Source: Desulfuromusa kysingii (lineage in GTDB: Bacteria; Desulfobacterota; Desulfuromonadia; Desulfuromonadales; Geopsychrobacteraceae). Taken from it: 64,000 nucleotides of DNA. Where the stretch lies: positions 331,390-395,389 of the forward strand of contig NZ_FNQN01000001.1 in the NCBI RefSeq assembly GCF_900107645.1, written 5' to 3'. Positions 54,744-64,000 of this stretch are shown one piece after another; position 1 is the first letter of the stretch, and each line of letters opens with the position of its first letter. The notes under the pieces are model-generated. The model had not been told where the DNA came from and did no database searches. It saw nothing but the letters and a program-made list of their open reading frames with translations. The position numbers were made by a program, and so were the translations under genes.

Positions 54744-56510
54744 TCAACCCTCAGTTATTGTCCCTCCCATTAAGTCTTCCAGAGGGACGGGCTTGGCATA
54801 ATAATATCCTTGAGCATAGTCAACCCCGAGGTTTTTCAACGCGACGACAATGGCTTCGTTTTCCACATATTCGGCGACAATCTCCAGTGCTCGCGATTTT
54901 GCTGAATGAATCATCCCTTCGACATCTGCCCTTGCTTGTGGATTCTCCAACAGTTTATTGATATAGCTACCGTCAATCTTGACAATATCGACCGGAAGTC
55001 GCGAAAAACTCTGGTAGTTTGAGTAACCAATACCGAAGTCATCAAAAGCGATCTTACACCCCATCTCCCTGAGTTGGACCACGAGTTCCATTGCCGCTTC
55101 ACTGTCGTGAATTTGCTGCGTTTCTGTCAGCTCAAAGCATAGCTTCCGCGGATCGATACCGGTTGACTCTATCTGTTCAATGATAAAGGACAACATTCTT
55201 TCGCTCGAAGCCGAATCTCCTGAGAGGTTGATGGAACAGCGTGAAAGATTGCTAACGTGGTCGGGATTTTTCCGCAGCTGCGCCAAAGTATTCTCGATGA
55301 CATATTCATCGAGTTTAGTGGCCATCCCCAATTTTTCTGCCGCAGTGATGAAGACGGGTGGCGGAAGCATATTGCCGCTTTCATCCTCCATACGGGATAA
55401 TATTTCGTAAGAGATGCGGTTCTTGCCCGAGTTGCCAGGAAGAAGTGGGACGATCTTCTGTGCATATAACATCAACCGTTTATTGCTGAGTGCGTTATAG
55501 ATGGTTGGTTCCAACTGCAGATGAGAAGTATCTTCGGCTTTTGCGACCACAATTTTGTTGCGCCCTTTGCTTTTGGCAACACTGCAGGCACCGGAAGCCT
55601 GAGTGACTGCCTCGTGTAAAATTGTGGACTCAGTTACTGGAGCGATGCCGATGCAGAGACTGGTGAGGTAAGGTTGAGCTGTCGTCCGTAAGTTCAGAGT
55701 CTGAAAGTCGGTTTTAAGCCGGCGAGCTAAAGAGAGAGCTCCGGCAAGTGAGGTGTCTGGCAGATAAAGGATAAATTCATCCGCAAGAAAACGGTTAATC
55801 ATGGCATCCGCATCGCGATTGTTGCCATGGCGGGTGCTATTGAGCAACCAGGTCGCGATCTTTTTGATCGCTTGATCGCCACAAGAGCGTGAAAAATAAT
55901 TGACAGTTTTGAAGTAATCAACATCCAGATATAAAATTGCGGCTTGGTACTCTTCTCCTGCAGCTAGACGACGGTTTTTTAAGGCGCTGATTTTAACATC
56001 ATATTCATGCCAATTCATCAGCCCCGTCAAAGAATCATGGGAGGATTGATGGCTCAAGGTTTGTTGTAATTGGTGCTGCTGCGAGTTGTTCTGGATGATG
56101 GCAAAAAAACCGATCAGGAGGTCAGCCTCTCCCCGTACCTCGTTGATTGTGAGTGAGATCGGCAGTTCCTGCTGGTTTTTATGTATTGCCGCCATCCGTA
56201 TCTGGCCATGATTTGGAAAGTTGACATTCTCCGGGAAAAAGCGCTGCGCACCGATGATCTTGGATTGAGATATTTCACCGTTATTTCTGAGTTTAACGTA
56301 TTTTGCATAAAGATCTTTGTGGGCTTGTTTCACCGCAGGAGGAATTAAAATCTCAATATCCCGGCCGATCAGATCTTCGATGCTGTAACCTAAGATCTCC
56401 GTTACTCCGTTGTTGATATCGCGAATAACACCTTCAGTATCAACAAAAATCAGCGCGTTCGTATCAAGCTCTTGTAGTGCCTGCCAGATGTGTTCTTTGT
56501 AAGAGTCCAT
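54744..56510 (-). CDS. PAS-GGDEF-EAL protein, probable c-di-GMP phosphodiesterase
   Basis: A 588-aa soluble protein. A PAS domain (about residues 10-140) is followed by a GGDEF domain (about 155-320) whose site reads RFLADEF instead of RGGDEF, so cyclase activity is probably lost, although it may still bind GTP. The EAL domain (about 335-588) keeps the key residues: the Glu of YEILSR, INLSGDS, CFELTETQ, AFDDFGIGYSN, DIVKIDGSY, VAEYVENE and YAQGYYYAKP. It therefore looks catalytically competent. The neighbouring PAS-GGDEF cyclase may oppose it. Confidence 0.9.
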   Translation of the reverse strand: MDSYKEHIWQALQELDTNALIFVDTEGVIRDINNGVTEILGYSIEDLIGRDIEILIPPAVKQAHKDLYAKYVKLRNNGEISQSKIIGAQRFFPENVNFPNHGQIRMAAIHKNQQELPISLTINEVRGEADLLIGFFAIIQNNSQQHQLQQTLSHQSSHDSLTGLMNWHEYDVKISALKNRRLAAGEEYQAAILYLDVDYFKTVNYFSRSCGDQAIKKIATWLLNSTRHGNNRDADAMINRFLADEFILYLPDTSLAGALSLARRLKTDFQTLNLRTTAQPYLTSLCIGIAPVTESTILHEAVTQASGACSVAKSKGRNKIVVAKAEDTSHLQLEPTIYNALSNKRLMLYAQKIVPLLPGNSGKNRISYEILSRMEDESGNMLPPPVFITAAEKLGMATKLDEYVIENTLAQLRKNPDHVSNLSRCSINLSGDSASSERMLSFIIEQIESTGIDPRKLCFELTETQQIHDSEAAMELVVQLREMGCKIAFDDFGIGYSNYQSFSRLPVDIVKIDGSYINKLLENPQARADVEGMIHSAKSRALEIVAEYVENEAIVVALKNLGVDYAQGYYYAKPVPLEDLMGGTITEG

Positions 56511-56953
56511 TCAATTTATGCCTTATTGGTTTGATCAGCAAAAGTTTAAGCTATCGATACTGCAAACTTTTAATTTGTCACTATAACACTAGGCTAAATC
56601 CATTGTCGTCAATTTCTTGTAGGGTTAAGTTTCACCAGCCTGTCCAGAAGGGGGATGCTCTGCTGAATCAACGTCAGGTTCCAATGGTGGAAGAGACCTG
56701 TTCCTATACGATTTTCTGCAGTGAATCTATACAGTCAACATCTATAGTGTCGAATTGAGAGAATTGACTTCCGATGATCCTCCTAAAAATGTATCATGTT
56801 CAGTTCAAGAAGTTAAAATGATCATTTCATTTCCGTTATCGTTTATTTCATTGGCGGTGAGAGCCGTCGTGTAATAGACACTTTTTTGAATGTCAGTAAC
56901 TTTAGTTCAGTGACAACAACTTTTGTTATTTCGCAAATTTATAGGAGGTTAAC
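56511..56953. other. divergent intergenic region between GGDEF-EAL gene and ssb
   Basis: About 440 bp without a credible gene, holding promoters for both directions. AAAAGTTT (56540-56547) and AAACTTTT (56564-56571) form a perfect 8-bp dyad 30 nt before the GGDEF-EAL start. A second hairpin at 56675-56700 has inner arms TTCCA/TGGAA with a 4-nt loop inside outer CAGG/CCTG. Neither has a T run. Further right the sequence is AT-rich up to the AGGAGG of ssb. Confidence 0.35.
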
Positions 56954-57457
56954 ATGTCGGTTAATAAGGTGATTCTCGTTGGTAATTTGGGTAAAGACCC
57001 TGAACTGCGTTACACACCGTCTGGTACGGCTGTGACAACATTTTCTCTGGCAACGACAGAGCGTTACAAGGATCGCGAAGGCAATCGGCAGGATAAGACC
57101 GAGTGGCATAATATTGTTGCTTGGAGACAGCTGGCTGAGATTTGTGGGAAATTTCTCCACAAAGGGAAGCAGATCTATGTTGAGGGGAAGATTCAGAATC
57201 GCTCTTATGATGATCGTGACGGCAACAAGCGCTATATCAGTGAGGTTGTGATTGATCAAATGCAAATGCTGGGTAGCCGTGATGATTCTCAAGGTGGCAG
57301 CGGCTCTGGTGGTGGTCAGGGTTATAACCAAGGGTCGAATAACTCTGGGGGTGGCCAATCCTATAATCAGGGGACACAAAATACTGCAGCTCCAAAATCA
57401 CAGGGGAGCAGTTTTGAAGAGCCGGTGTTTAATCCGGATGATGAGATCCCCTTCTAG
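56954..57457 (+). CDS. ssb: single-stranded DNA-binding protein
   Basis: Binds and protects single-stranded DNA in replication, repair and recombination. The 167-aa protein has an OB-fold (residues 1-108) with NKVILVGNLGKDPELRYTPS, FSLATTERYKD, TEWHNIVAWRQLAEICGKFL and KGKQIYVEGKIQNRSY. A Gly/Gln/Asn/Ser-rich linker (about 112-145) and the acidic partner-binding tip DDEIPF follow. Everything is standard. AGGAGG lies 6 nt before the ATG, and a clear terminator follows. Confidence 0.97.
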   Translation: MSVNKVILVGNLGKDPELRYTPSGTAVTTFSLATTERYKDREGNRQDKTEWHNIVAWRQLAEICGKFLHKGKQIYVEGKIQNRSYDDRDGNKRYISEVVIDQMQMLGSRDDSQGGSGSGGGQGYNQGSNNSGGGQSYNQGTQNTAAPKSQGSSFEEPVFNPDDEIPF

Positions 57458-57493
57458 GGTTCAGTCTCTAGAAAAACGTAGAAATAAACAGAG

Positions 57494-57527
57494 AACCCCC
57501 AAACACTTCGAGTGGTTGGGGGTTTTT
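57494..57527 (+). terminator. ssb terminator
   Basis: Arms AACCCCCAAACACT (57494-57507) and AGTGGTTGGGGGTT (57511-57524) pair with one mismatch around a 3-nt loop, followed by TTTTT. It is a strong intrinsic terminator 37 nt after the ssb stop. Confidence 0.88.
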
Positions 57528-57607
57528 ATTGAAATAGGTTGATAAGTTTGAACTGTCTTGGTTTTCAGTTTTTACTCCTGCAAATCGTTTGACTAAAATG
57601 ACAGTCA

Positions 57608-57645
57608 CCAAGAGAAGGTCATCTTCTCAAGCTAGAAGCTCTTGG
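57608..57645. repeat. alternative hairpins between ssb and the HD-GYP gene
   Basis: Two mutually exclusive foldings are visible. In one, GAGAAG/CTTCTC (57612-57617/57623-57628) forms a short hairpin. In the other, CCAAGAG/CTCTTGG (57608-57614/57639-57645) stacks on CTTCT/AGAAG (57623-57627/57634-57638). It lies in the 328-bp convergent gap, 141 bp past the HD-GYP stop on the minus strand. It may be a terminator for that operon or an RNA element. The remainder of the gap, apart from the ssb terminator, shows nothing. Confidence 0.4.
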
Positions 57646-57785
57646 TTTCATTCTCGACTTCCTCCAGGCCGTTGCGGGAAAATCGGTTAGAATGATTGTG
57701 TTCCCGCAGCTCATCTCGTCTTTAAATATTATCCTTATTGACATTAACTATGAGTATTTGTTGTTTTGCCTCTGTTTCTCCCCAT

Positions 57786-58817
57786 TTATTTATCTTTGTG
57801 GGTTTCAAATATATCGGCAAAGGTGTCAGTCAGCCTGACAAATGCAGACAATACTTCTGGATCGAAATGTTCTGGTAAGGTCCGACCATCCCCCTGAGTA
57901 ATGATAGATACGGCCTTCTTGTGGTCAAAAGCCGGCTTGTATGGCCTTTGGCTACGCAATGCATCATATTGATCGGCGATATTCATGATACGTGCGGTCA
58001 TTGGGATAGCCTCTCCTTTAATACCATATGGGTACCCCCCGCCGTCCCAGCGTTCGTGATGGTATCTGGCTATTTCCTCAGCCATTTGCAAGTAGGGAGA
58101 TTTCGAGTCTCCGAGGATTTTGGCACCGACCTCGGCATGGGTTTTCATGATTTTCCACTCTTGTTCATCAAGGGGACCTTCCTTGAGCAAAATAGCGTCC
58201 GGAATGGCAACTTTGCCGATATCATGCATGAGTGAGGCGAAATAAATCTGTTCGCAATAGGTAGGTTCAAAGCCCATCCGTTCGGCAAGTGTCTTGGTGT
58301 AGAAACTGATCCTTTTGACGTGCTTGCCCGTATCCTCATCCTTGAATTCAGATGCCAGGGTTAATCGGAGGATGGTGTCAACATAACCTTCTTTCAGTTG
58401 CATGGTCCTTTTGATGACCAAATCTTCAAGTTTGTTCTGGTGGCGTTTCAAATCAAGATGGTTGCGCACTCTGGCCAGAAGAATCGGCGGGCTGATTGGC
58501 TTAATAATATAATCGACTGCGCCAAGGTCGAGCCCCTTGGCTTCGTCTTCGACCTCATCCTTGTCTGTGACAAATAGGACGGGGATTTTAGCGGTTTTTT
58601 CGTCGGCCTTAAGATGACGACAGGTTTCATAACCGTCCATTTCCGGCATCACGACATCAAGCAGGATGATGTCAGGGGACTCGTTGTCATGAACCAGCTC
58701 CAAGGCCTCAAGCCCACTAGTTGCAGCCATGACCGAATAGCTGTCTTGTAGCACTTCGTTTAGGATCAGGACGTTCGCTCTGCTATCATCAACTACTAGA
58801 ATTTTTGGTTTCCCCAT
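57786..58817 (-). CDS. response regulator with HD-GYP c-di-GMP phosphodiesterase domain
   Basis: A 343-aa protein of the RpfG type, from the ATG at 58817 with GGAG 6 nt upstream (an in-frame GTG lies at 58829). The receiver (residues 1-120) is intact: VVDDSR, LLDVVMPEMDG, VTDKDE, IIKPIS. After a coiled linker, the HD-GYP domain (about 145-330) has EDTGKHVKRIS, MHDIGKVAIPD, HAEVGA, YHHERWDGGGYPYGIKGE and DQYDALRSQRPYK. All metal and GYP positions are present, so it should degrade c-di-GMP when phosphorylated. It is the last gene of the cheA-cheB-hybrid kinase operon. Confidence 0.94.
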   Translation of the reverse strand: MGKPKILVVDDSRANVLILNEVLQDSYSVMAATSGLEALELVHDNESPDIILLDVVMPEMDGYETCRHLKADEKTAKIPVLFVTDKDEVEDEAKGLDLGAVDYIIKPISPPILLARVRNHLDLKRHQNKLEDLVIKRTMQLKEGYVDTILRLTLASEFKDEDTGKHVKRISFYTKTLAERMGFEPTYCEQIYFASLMHDIGKVAIPDAILLKEGPLDEQEWKIMKTHAEVGAKILGDSKSPYLQMAEEIARYHHERWDGGGYPYGIKGEAIPMTARIMNIADQYDALRSQRPYKPAFDHKKAVSIITQGDGRTLPEHFDPEVLSAFVRLTDTFADIFETHKDK

Positions 58818-58840
58818 ATGCATCTCCACTAAAGTTCCAG

Positions 58841-61800
58841 TTACAATGCTTCAATTATCTGCTGCAATGATTTGCTGGCAGCTTTAAAATCAATCGCATC
58901 CAGTTCTTGATCCAACTGCTGGGTTAAATCAGGACAAGCCTTATAAAGCGCCGACTTGAATTGCTGGAAGACCTTGCGGGCGTTCATGTCATTTTTTGCC
59001 AGATACTCAGCCAATTCCTGCAGGTTAGAGCTTGATATCCTGACGGTTTCCTGGCCTGCTGCGCTCTCCCATTCACCGTCTTGGTTTCCAGTGAGTGGCA
59101 AGAGCCTGTTCAAGGTCCCCAAGACTTCTTTGAGTTCAGTTTCAAGACCACTCAAAGCCTCTTCGTAGTCGCCGGTATCTTCCTTCAGTGTTCGTTCCAG
59201 AAGCTGGGCCGAGGCGTGCACGGACATGGCGCCGATGTTGCCCGCGACCCCTTTGAGGGTATGAACCAGTCGCCGGGCCAGTTCGTTATTATCTGTGGTC
59301 AGGGCTTCTTTAAATCGCTGAATAAAGCTTTCGTATTCTTGGGCAAAATCCCGCAAAATCTTTTTATAGAGTTTTTGATTGTTCGCTACCCGGTTTATAC
59401 CGGCCGCGACATCGATTCCGGGGACAGCCTCTGGGAGCTCAAGGTTCCGATCTGTCTCCGGTCCCCTTTTCGTCATTGGCATGGCAGCTTCGACTTCGTA
59501 CGCTGATCCTGCTTCGTTGAGGCTGCCGTTATTCAAGCTGTTATCTGCCTTGGGACTGACCCATTTGGTCAATGCCTGATAGACCTGTTCCGGGTCAATA
59601 GGCTTGGTGATGTGATCGTTCATTCCGGCGGCGAGGCTTTTTTCATGATCGCCGGCCATGGCATGGGCCGTCATGGCGATGATGATAAGATCAGCTGCCG
59701 GGCCTGCCAGTGCCCGAATGGCCTGGGTCGCGGCATAGCCGTCCATCAGGGGCATCTGGATATCCATAAATATTAGGTCATATGCCCTGGAACGGGCCTT
59801 CTGCAAGGCTTCCTGACCGTTCCCGGCAAATTCAACCTCCATCCCGACATTACCAAGCAACTCGCCGATCACCTCCTGATTTATGGGGTTATCTTCAGCC
59901 ACAAGGATCTTCGCCCCCCGGATACCATCCAATGGCCCGCAGGCGGTTCGTACGGGGATGCCGCGATCCTCTTTCTCACCGGCAAAGAGAGTCATGATCG
60001 CGGATAACAGCGTTGATGGGGTTACGGGCTTGGCCAGAAATTCGTCAACGCCGGCCGTCGCTTTCTGGGATACGGCGTTATCCCAACCCAGGCTGGTCAA
60101 CATAATAAAAGCGGGGAGGTTATCAAGGTTTGTCTCACTCTGGATGCGGCGGGCCACTTCAAGGCCATCCAAGTCCGGCATCTTCCAGTCCATCAGTACC
60201 AGATCGAAAGGGTTTTCTTGTAGCTCTGCTTGAACAAGGTTTGCCAACCCCTCTTCACCGGAAACAGCACAGGTCACCTGGAAGTGAAATGATTCTAACA
60301 TCTCCCGTAGGACGTCCCGGCAGGATTCATTGTCATCGATCACAAGGACATGAAAATCGCGGAGGCTTTGAGGTAGGATGATTTTTTTCTGTTTTTGCTG
60401 CGGCTGAACGTCAAAAACTGCCGTAAAAGAAAAGGTGCTGCCTTGCCCCGGTACGCTTTCGACCGAGATGTCGCCCCCCATCAGTTCTACCAACTTTTTG
60501 GAGATCGAAAGCCCCAATCCCGTGCCGCCATATTCCCGGGTAGTCGAGGTGTCGGCTTGGCTGAATGCCTGGAACACGGTTGACTGTTGCGCCTTGGTCA
60601 TGCCGATGCCGGTGTCACTGACATTGAACTGGAGGGTTACTTGATTATTCTCTTCTTTCAGCAGGTTTATGAAGATGACAATCTCACCTTGGTCGGTAAA
60701 CTTGACCGCGTTGTTGAGCAGGTTGATCATGATCTGGCCAAGACGCAAGGGGTCACCTTTAAGGGACAGCGGGATATTGCATGGGGTAGACAGGACTAGC
60801 TCAAGGTTTTTACCCTGGGCAATCACAGAGGTCTGACTGGCGGCATTTCGCAGTACTTCATCCAATTGGAAGTCCACAGACTCCAGCTCCAAGTGACCGG
60901 ATTCGATCTTTGAGAAGTCGAGAATGTCATTGATGATTCCCAGAAGCATTTTGGCGGAGAATGTTATTTTGCTGAGATAATTCTGCAACTGGGGGGATAA
61001 TTCCACCTGCTTAGCCAGATGGAGGTAACCCAGAACGGCGTTCATCGGGGTGCGGATTTCATGGCTCATGTGGGCAAGAAACTCGCTCTTGGCCTGGGTG
61101 GCCGCCTCGGCCATGTCCACGGCCACTTGCAGCTCTCGGGTCCTCTCTTTTATCCTGGCTTCCAGGGTTTCGTTATTTCTCCTTAAATCGTTTTCGGCCG
61201 CCTTTCGCTCACTGATATCGCGGATAATTGCCAGGTAACCGCAGGTCTCGCTCTCTTCGTCCTTGATGACAGTAGCGACGGTTTCTCCAGGGAATAAGGA
61301 TCCATCTTTGCGGCAATAGTAAACTTCAAACGGTTCGCTCTTTATCGTAGCACTCGGATTGAAGCGCTGGTGGCCCAGCTCGTCGTAATCGTCCTGACTG
61401 GCGTAGAACAATCTTGCACTGTGACCGTCTAACTCGTCTGGACTATAACCAAACAAGGTGCATAGCGCCGGATTGACCATCAGGATATGCCGCTCCGAAT
61501 CCTCATAAACCACTGCATCTGGGTTTGCCTGGAAAATAGATTCAAACTGGGCTGTCTTTTTCCTTAACAACTCTTCAGTTTTTTTGCGTTCGGCGATCTC
61601 TTTGCTAAGGCCGAAGGTCCTTTCTCTGACCTTGATCTCGAGCTGCTCATTGAGTTCTGAGAGCTGTGCCTGCACCCGGTTCATTTCCATGTTCTGCCAG
61701 ACGGCACTTTCGTAAGTAGAGACCAGAAAGCTGAGCGTCTGGGAGCGGGTCGATTTGACCTCGTACTCGCAGCCGTTATAGGTAAAGGAAACACTCTTGC

Positions 61801-62209
61801 GCTCAGGCTGGTTTAAGAACTGAATCGGATTTTCCAGGAAGGTTTTCACCTTGGTCAGAAACAAGTCCTCGTTGACCGCCTTGGTCAGGTAGGCGTCGGC
61901 CCCCGACTCAAGTCCACGGATGATCTCCTCGGGAGCGTACAACTGGGTCATCAGCAGGACTGGGATCGCTTTGAGTTCCGGCGCATCCTTGATCAGTCGG
62001 CACAACTCGTAGCCATCCATTTTCGGCATCACGATGTCGGACAAGATCAGGTCCGGTTTCTGCTCTCTGACCAGAGTCAGCCCCTCTAACCCGTTTCGCG
62101 CCACGTCCACTTGGTAGCCTGCACGAATGAGCCTCCGCCGAATGGTTTCGGCCTGGATGAGACTGTCTTCCACAAGGACAATACGAGTTCCTGTTTGGTT
62201 GTTACTCAT
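58841..62209 (-). CDS. hybrid sensor kinase REC-PAS-HisKA-HATPase-REC-REC-HPt
   Basis: A 1122-aa soluble phosphorelay protein of BarA-like layout with an added N-terminal receiver. REC1 (about residues 8-130: [19 protein letters not shown]) is followed by a coiled coil, one PAS (about 220-340), HisKA with [19 protein letters not shown] (about 380), HATPase ([17 protein letters not shown]), REC2 (about 635-755: [19 protein letters not shown]) and REC3 (about 780-895: [19 protein letters not shown]). The HPt domain (about 960-1050) holds its His in [13 protein letters not shown]. All phosphoacceptors are intact. It starts 6 nt after cheB and precedes the HD-GYP gene by 23 nt, its likely target. 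Confidence 0.94.
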   Translation of the reverse strand: MSNNQTGTRIVLVEDSLIQAETIRRRLIRAGYQVDVARNGLEGLTLVREQKPDLILSDIVMPKMDGYELCRLIKDAPELKAIPVLLMTQLYAPEEIIRGLESGADAYLTKAVNEDLFLTKVKTFLENPIQFLNQPERKSVSFTYNGCEYEVKSTRSQTLSFLVSTYESAVWQNMEMNRVQAQLSELNEQLEIKVRERTFGLSKEIAERKKTEELLRKKTAQFESIFQANPDAVVYEDSERHILMVNPALCTLFGYSPDELDGHSARLFYASQDDYDELGHQRFNPSATIKSEPFEVYYCRKDGSLFPGETVATVIKDEESETCGYLAIIRDISERKAAENDLRRNNETLEARIKERTRELQVAVDMAEAATQAKSEFLAHMSHEIRTPMNAVLGYLHLAKQVELSPQLQNYLSKITFSAKMLLGIINDILDFSKIESGHLELESVDFQLDEVLRNAASQTSVIAQGKNLELVLSTPCNIPLSLKGDPLRLGQIMINLLNNAVKFTDQGEIVIFINLLKEENNQVTLQFNVSDTGIGMTKAQQSTVFQAFSQADTSTTREYGGTGLGLSISKKLVELMGGDISVESVPGQGSTFSFTAVFDVQPQQKQKKIILPQSLRDFHVLVIDDNESCRDVLREMLESFHFQVTCAVSGEEGLANLVQAELQENPFDLVLMDWKMPDLDGLEVARRIQSETNLDNLPAFIMLTSLGWDNAVSQKATAGVDEFLAKPVTPSTLLSAIMTLFAGEKEDRGIPVRTACGPLDGIRGAKILVAEDNPINQEVIGELLGNVGMEVEFAGNGQEALQKARSRAYDLIFMDIQMPLMDGYAATQAIRALAGPAADLIIIAMTAHAMAGDHEKSLAAGMNDHITKPIDPEQVYQALTKWVSPKADNSLNNGSLNEAGSAYEVEAAMPMTKRGPETDRNLELPEAVPGIDVAAGINRVANNQKLYKKILRDFAQEYESFIQRFKEALTTDNNELARRLVHTLKGVAGNIGAMSVHASAQLLERTLKEDTGDYEEALSGLETELKEVLGTLNRLLPLTGNQDGEWESAAGQETVRISSSNLQELAEYLAKNDMNARKVFQQFKSALYKACPDLTQQLDQELDAIDFKAASKSLQQIIEAL

Positions 62210-62215
62210 TGTCTG

Positions 62216-63286
62216 TCACCTTTTCTTGAAACGTTTGTCATCGGTCAGACGGATAATGGCTTTAGCCATTTCGTCCAACGGAAGAACCTGTTGCACTGCG
62301 CCCTGTTCGATCGCCTGTTTCGGCATACCGAAGACAACGCTGCTCTTTTCATCCTGCGCAATAGTGGTGCCGCCTGAGCGGGCGACCTCTAGCATCCCCT
62401 CCGCCCCATCGGCCCCCATGCCGGTGAGCAGAACACCAAGGACTCCTCTGCCATAGCGCTGCGCGGCAGACTTCATGGTATTGCTTATAGAGGGGGCGTG
62501 CATATCCGTCGGCAGGCCGGGGAACATAACGAATCTGCCGAGATGGTCAAAGCCCAGGTGTTGCCCCTCCTGTGGGAAGTAGACGGATCCGGGTTGTGGC
62601 AAGGCACCTTTTTTTGCCAAACTGACTTTCAGGGAGCACGATGTCGAAAGCCACTGCGCCAACCCCTGGATGAAGCCGTCACAAATATGCTGAACACAGA
62701 TGATCGGCGCAGGGAAATCGGCAGGAAGCCCGGCGAGAATCTTCTTCAAGGCATTAGGTCCCCCTGTGGAAGCTCCGATGACGATAAGGTTCACCGGCTT
62801 TTTTGCCGTTGTCAGTGGTGGAGATGTTGGCAGGGCTGCCAGTTCAGGTCGCGATTTTGGAATGCGACGAAAGACCTTGACCGCGGAGATGATTCTGATC
62901 TTGTTGATCAATTTGGCGGCGATGGTCGAAAAATCCTCCTCGGTATTTAATAACGGTTTGTTGATGACATCGAGCGCCCCGGCCTCAAGCAGTTTGAAGA
63001 CATTGAGACTGTCGTCGGCTACTGAAATGCTGACCACCAAGATCGGTCGCGGAAAGCGTGCCATGATCTCACGGGTAAGTTCCAGACCATCCATCTTCGG
63101 CATATGCAGATCGGTACAGATCACCGATGGGGCAAGTTGGGGAATCAGATTCAGAGCCTCAATTCCGTTGTGGGCAATTCCGACGACCTCGATATCAGGT
63201 GCAACGGCAAGGGCCTTATTTATTAAGGTGGTGACAATCAGGGAATCATCGACGAGGAGAACTTTTATGATGGGCTGAGAATTCAC
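62216..63286 (-). CDS. cheB: chemotaxis response regulator protein-glutamate methylesterase CheB
   Basis: Demethylates or deamidates chemoreceptors, activated by CheA phosphorylation. The 356-aa protein has a receiver (residues 1-125: VLLVDDSLI, VICTDLHMPKMDG, INKPLL) and a methylesterase domain (about 165-350). The catalytic Ser is in GASTGGPNALK, the His in VQHICDGF and the Asp in TGMGADGAEGM. The start is GTG at 63286, overlapping the cheA stop (GTGA) with AGGAGG inside cheA. The product is complete. Confidence 0.95.
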   Translation of the reverse strand: MNSQPIIKVLLVDDSLIVTTLINKALAVAPDIEVVGIAHNGIEALNLIPQLAPSVICTDLHMPKMDGLELTREIMARFPRPILVVSISVADDSLNVFKLLEAGALDVINKPLLNTEEDFSTIAAKLINKIRIISAVKVFRRIPKSRPELAALPTSPPLTTAKKPVNLIVIGASTGGPNALKKILAGLPADFPAPIICVQHICDGFIQGLAQWLSTSCSLKVSLAKKGALPQPGSVYFPQEGQHLGFDHLGRFVMFPGLPTDMHAPSISNTMKSAAQRYGRGVLGVLLTGMGADGAEGMLEVARSGGTTIAQDEKSSVVFGMPKQAIEQGAVQQVLPLDEMAKAIIRLTDDKRFKKR

Positions 63287-64000
63287 ACAAGCCTCCTTAG
63301 GGTGTCTAGTAGCACTTTCTGGTCAAAGGTGGGCTTGGTAAGATAGGCGTTAGCACCCACATCCGCGCCTTTTCTCCGATCTTCCTCGGAAGCCAGGGAG
63401 GTGACCAAGATAATTGGCAGCTCGCGATACTTTTTAAGCTGCCGCACTCTGGCGGTCAGGGTCAGTCCATCGATGTTCGGCATCTGCACGTCGGAGACCA
63501 GAGCGTCGACCGGTTGTGCCTTGAGTTTGTCCAAGGCATCCAAACCATCAACAGCAGTGATCACCTGGTACCCGGCTCCCTTGAGAATCCGCTTCATCTG
63601 GGTTCTGGTGATCAGGCTGTCTTCAGCCATGAGGATGGTTTTAGGCTTCGGCGCCTCTTCGGCCTGTGCTTTCTTGGGCACAATCGTCTGATGGCACAGG
63701 GAGTTCAACAACTCCGAAGGGCTGACGATAAGACAAATTTCTCCCGTTTCGAGGAGAGTCGCACCCAAGATATTTCCTGCTTGCTGCAGCAAAGGGTTCT
63801 GTTGTTTCAGTAATACTTCCTGATCCATGAGGAGTTCATCCACGATCAGAGCAAAACGTTCCTCTCCTACGGCACAGGCGATAGCGGGGAGGAGAACGTT
63901 CTCCTCCCCGGGGGCATCGATCTGCGCCTGCTTCGGCACCGAAAAATCGTTGCGCGCAAAATGCATGAGACCGCCGAGTCTGGCGACGGAAACGGCCTCT
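63283..64000 (-). CDS. cheA: chemotaxis histidine kinase CheA with fused receiver, C-terminal part (cut by window edge)
   Basis: The reading frame is open to the window edge, so only the last 238 codons are visible; an internal ATG at 63966 is not the true start. The first part is the CheW-like regulatory domain of CheA (LLPAIACAVGEERFALIVDE, LLQQAGNILGATLLETGEIC). It is followed after a linker by a receiver domain (about the last 120 residues) with MAEDSLITRTQ, ALVSDVQMPNIDG, LVTSLAS and LTKPTF. This CheA-REC hybrid form is common in chemosensory arrays not limited to swimming. It is coupled to cheB by a 4-bp overlap. Kinase and HPt parts lie outside. Confidence 0.88.
   Translation of the reverse strand, partial: EAVSVARLGGLMHFARNDFSVPKQAQIDAPGEENVLLPAIACAVGEERFALIVDELLMDQEVLLKQQNPLLQQAGNILGATLLETGEICLIVSPSELLNSLCHQTIVPKKAQAEEAPKPKTILMAEDSLITRTQMKRILKGAGYQVITAVDGLDALDKLKAQPVDALVSDVQMPNIDGLTLTARVRQLKKYRELPIILVTSLASEEDRRKGADVGANAYLTKPTFDQKVLLDTLRRLV

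Overview
The window looks like chromosomal DNA of an anaerobic or facultatively anaerobic, motile, Gram-negative delta-type proteobacterium, most likely of the Desulfuromonadales/Geobacter-Pelobacter group. The evidence is the hslVU-arg-dapAB-dapL gene order, the LL-diaminopimelate aminotransferase route to lysine, an octaheme tetrathionate-reductase-type cytochrome, HdrD-like Fe-S proteins, many large hybrid sensor kinases, c-di-GMP enzymes and flagellar genes. The taxonomy is inferred from gene content only. I see no rRNA, tRNA, CRISPR array, insertion sequence or prophage.

Bases 1-12,900 (all minus strand) hold a biosynthetic block, read in transcription order from right to left: hslV-hslU, argB-argD-argF, a zinc-ribbon/RDD membrane protein, argG, a strong hairpin, a Nudix hydrolase, argH, an LptM-type lipoprotein, dapA, dapB, an entericidin-like lipoprotein, and the 5' part of dapL. 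The two tiny lipoprotein genes are easily missed. A receiver-kinase hybrid lies upstream of hslV.

Bases 13,000-26,700 hold housekeeping and repair genes: alaS, a three-gene redox/sulfur operon (Fe-S/VTT fusion, MauE/DoxX-like protein, exported rhodanese), recX overlapping pilT, recA, cinA, pgpA and larC/larB. A divergent darP closes the block. A palindromic repeat of the widely dispersed type separates larB from larC.

Bases 26,700-45,300 (minus) contain a Cache-PAS-PAS hybrid kinase, lhgO, a CBS-containing ClC channel, a coupled pair of ABC-class ATPase and AbiEi-like winged-helix protein, the octaheme cytochrome with its terminator, ftsK, RNase J overlapping plsC, and a hybrid kinase whose first receiver has lost its phosphoacceptor Asp.

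Bases 45,700-53,100 (plus) carry an OmpR-type regulator with its own terminator. They then carry a flagellar operon, fliD-flgD-(TIGR02530)-flgE-flgN-flgK-flgL, preceded by an 11-bp tandem repeat and a sigma-28-like promoter. This operon combines hook genes and late filament-junction genes.

Bases 53,100-64,000 are signalling genes. There is a PAS-GGDEF cyclase, a PAS-GGDEF-EAL protein with a degenerate GGDEF site, ssb (plus), and then a minus-strand chemosensory operon: cheA-REC (cut by the window edge), cheB, a REC-PAS-HK-REC-REC-HPt hybrid and a REC-HD-GYP phosphodiesterase. The right half therefore links motility, chemotaxis and c-di-GMP turnover. The best candidates for something undescribed are the Fe-S/VTT-MauE-rhodanese operon and the ABC-class ATPase/AbiEi-like pair.
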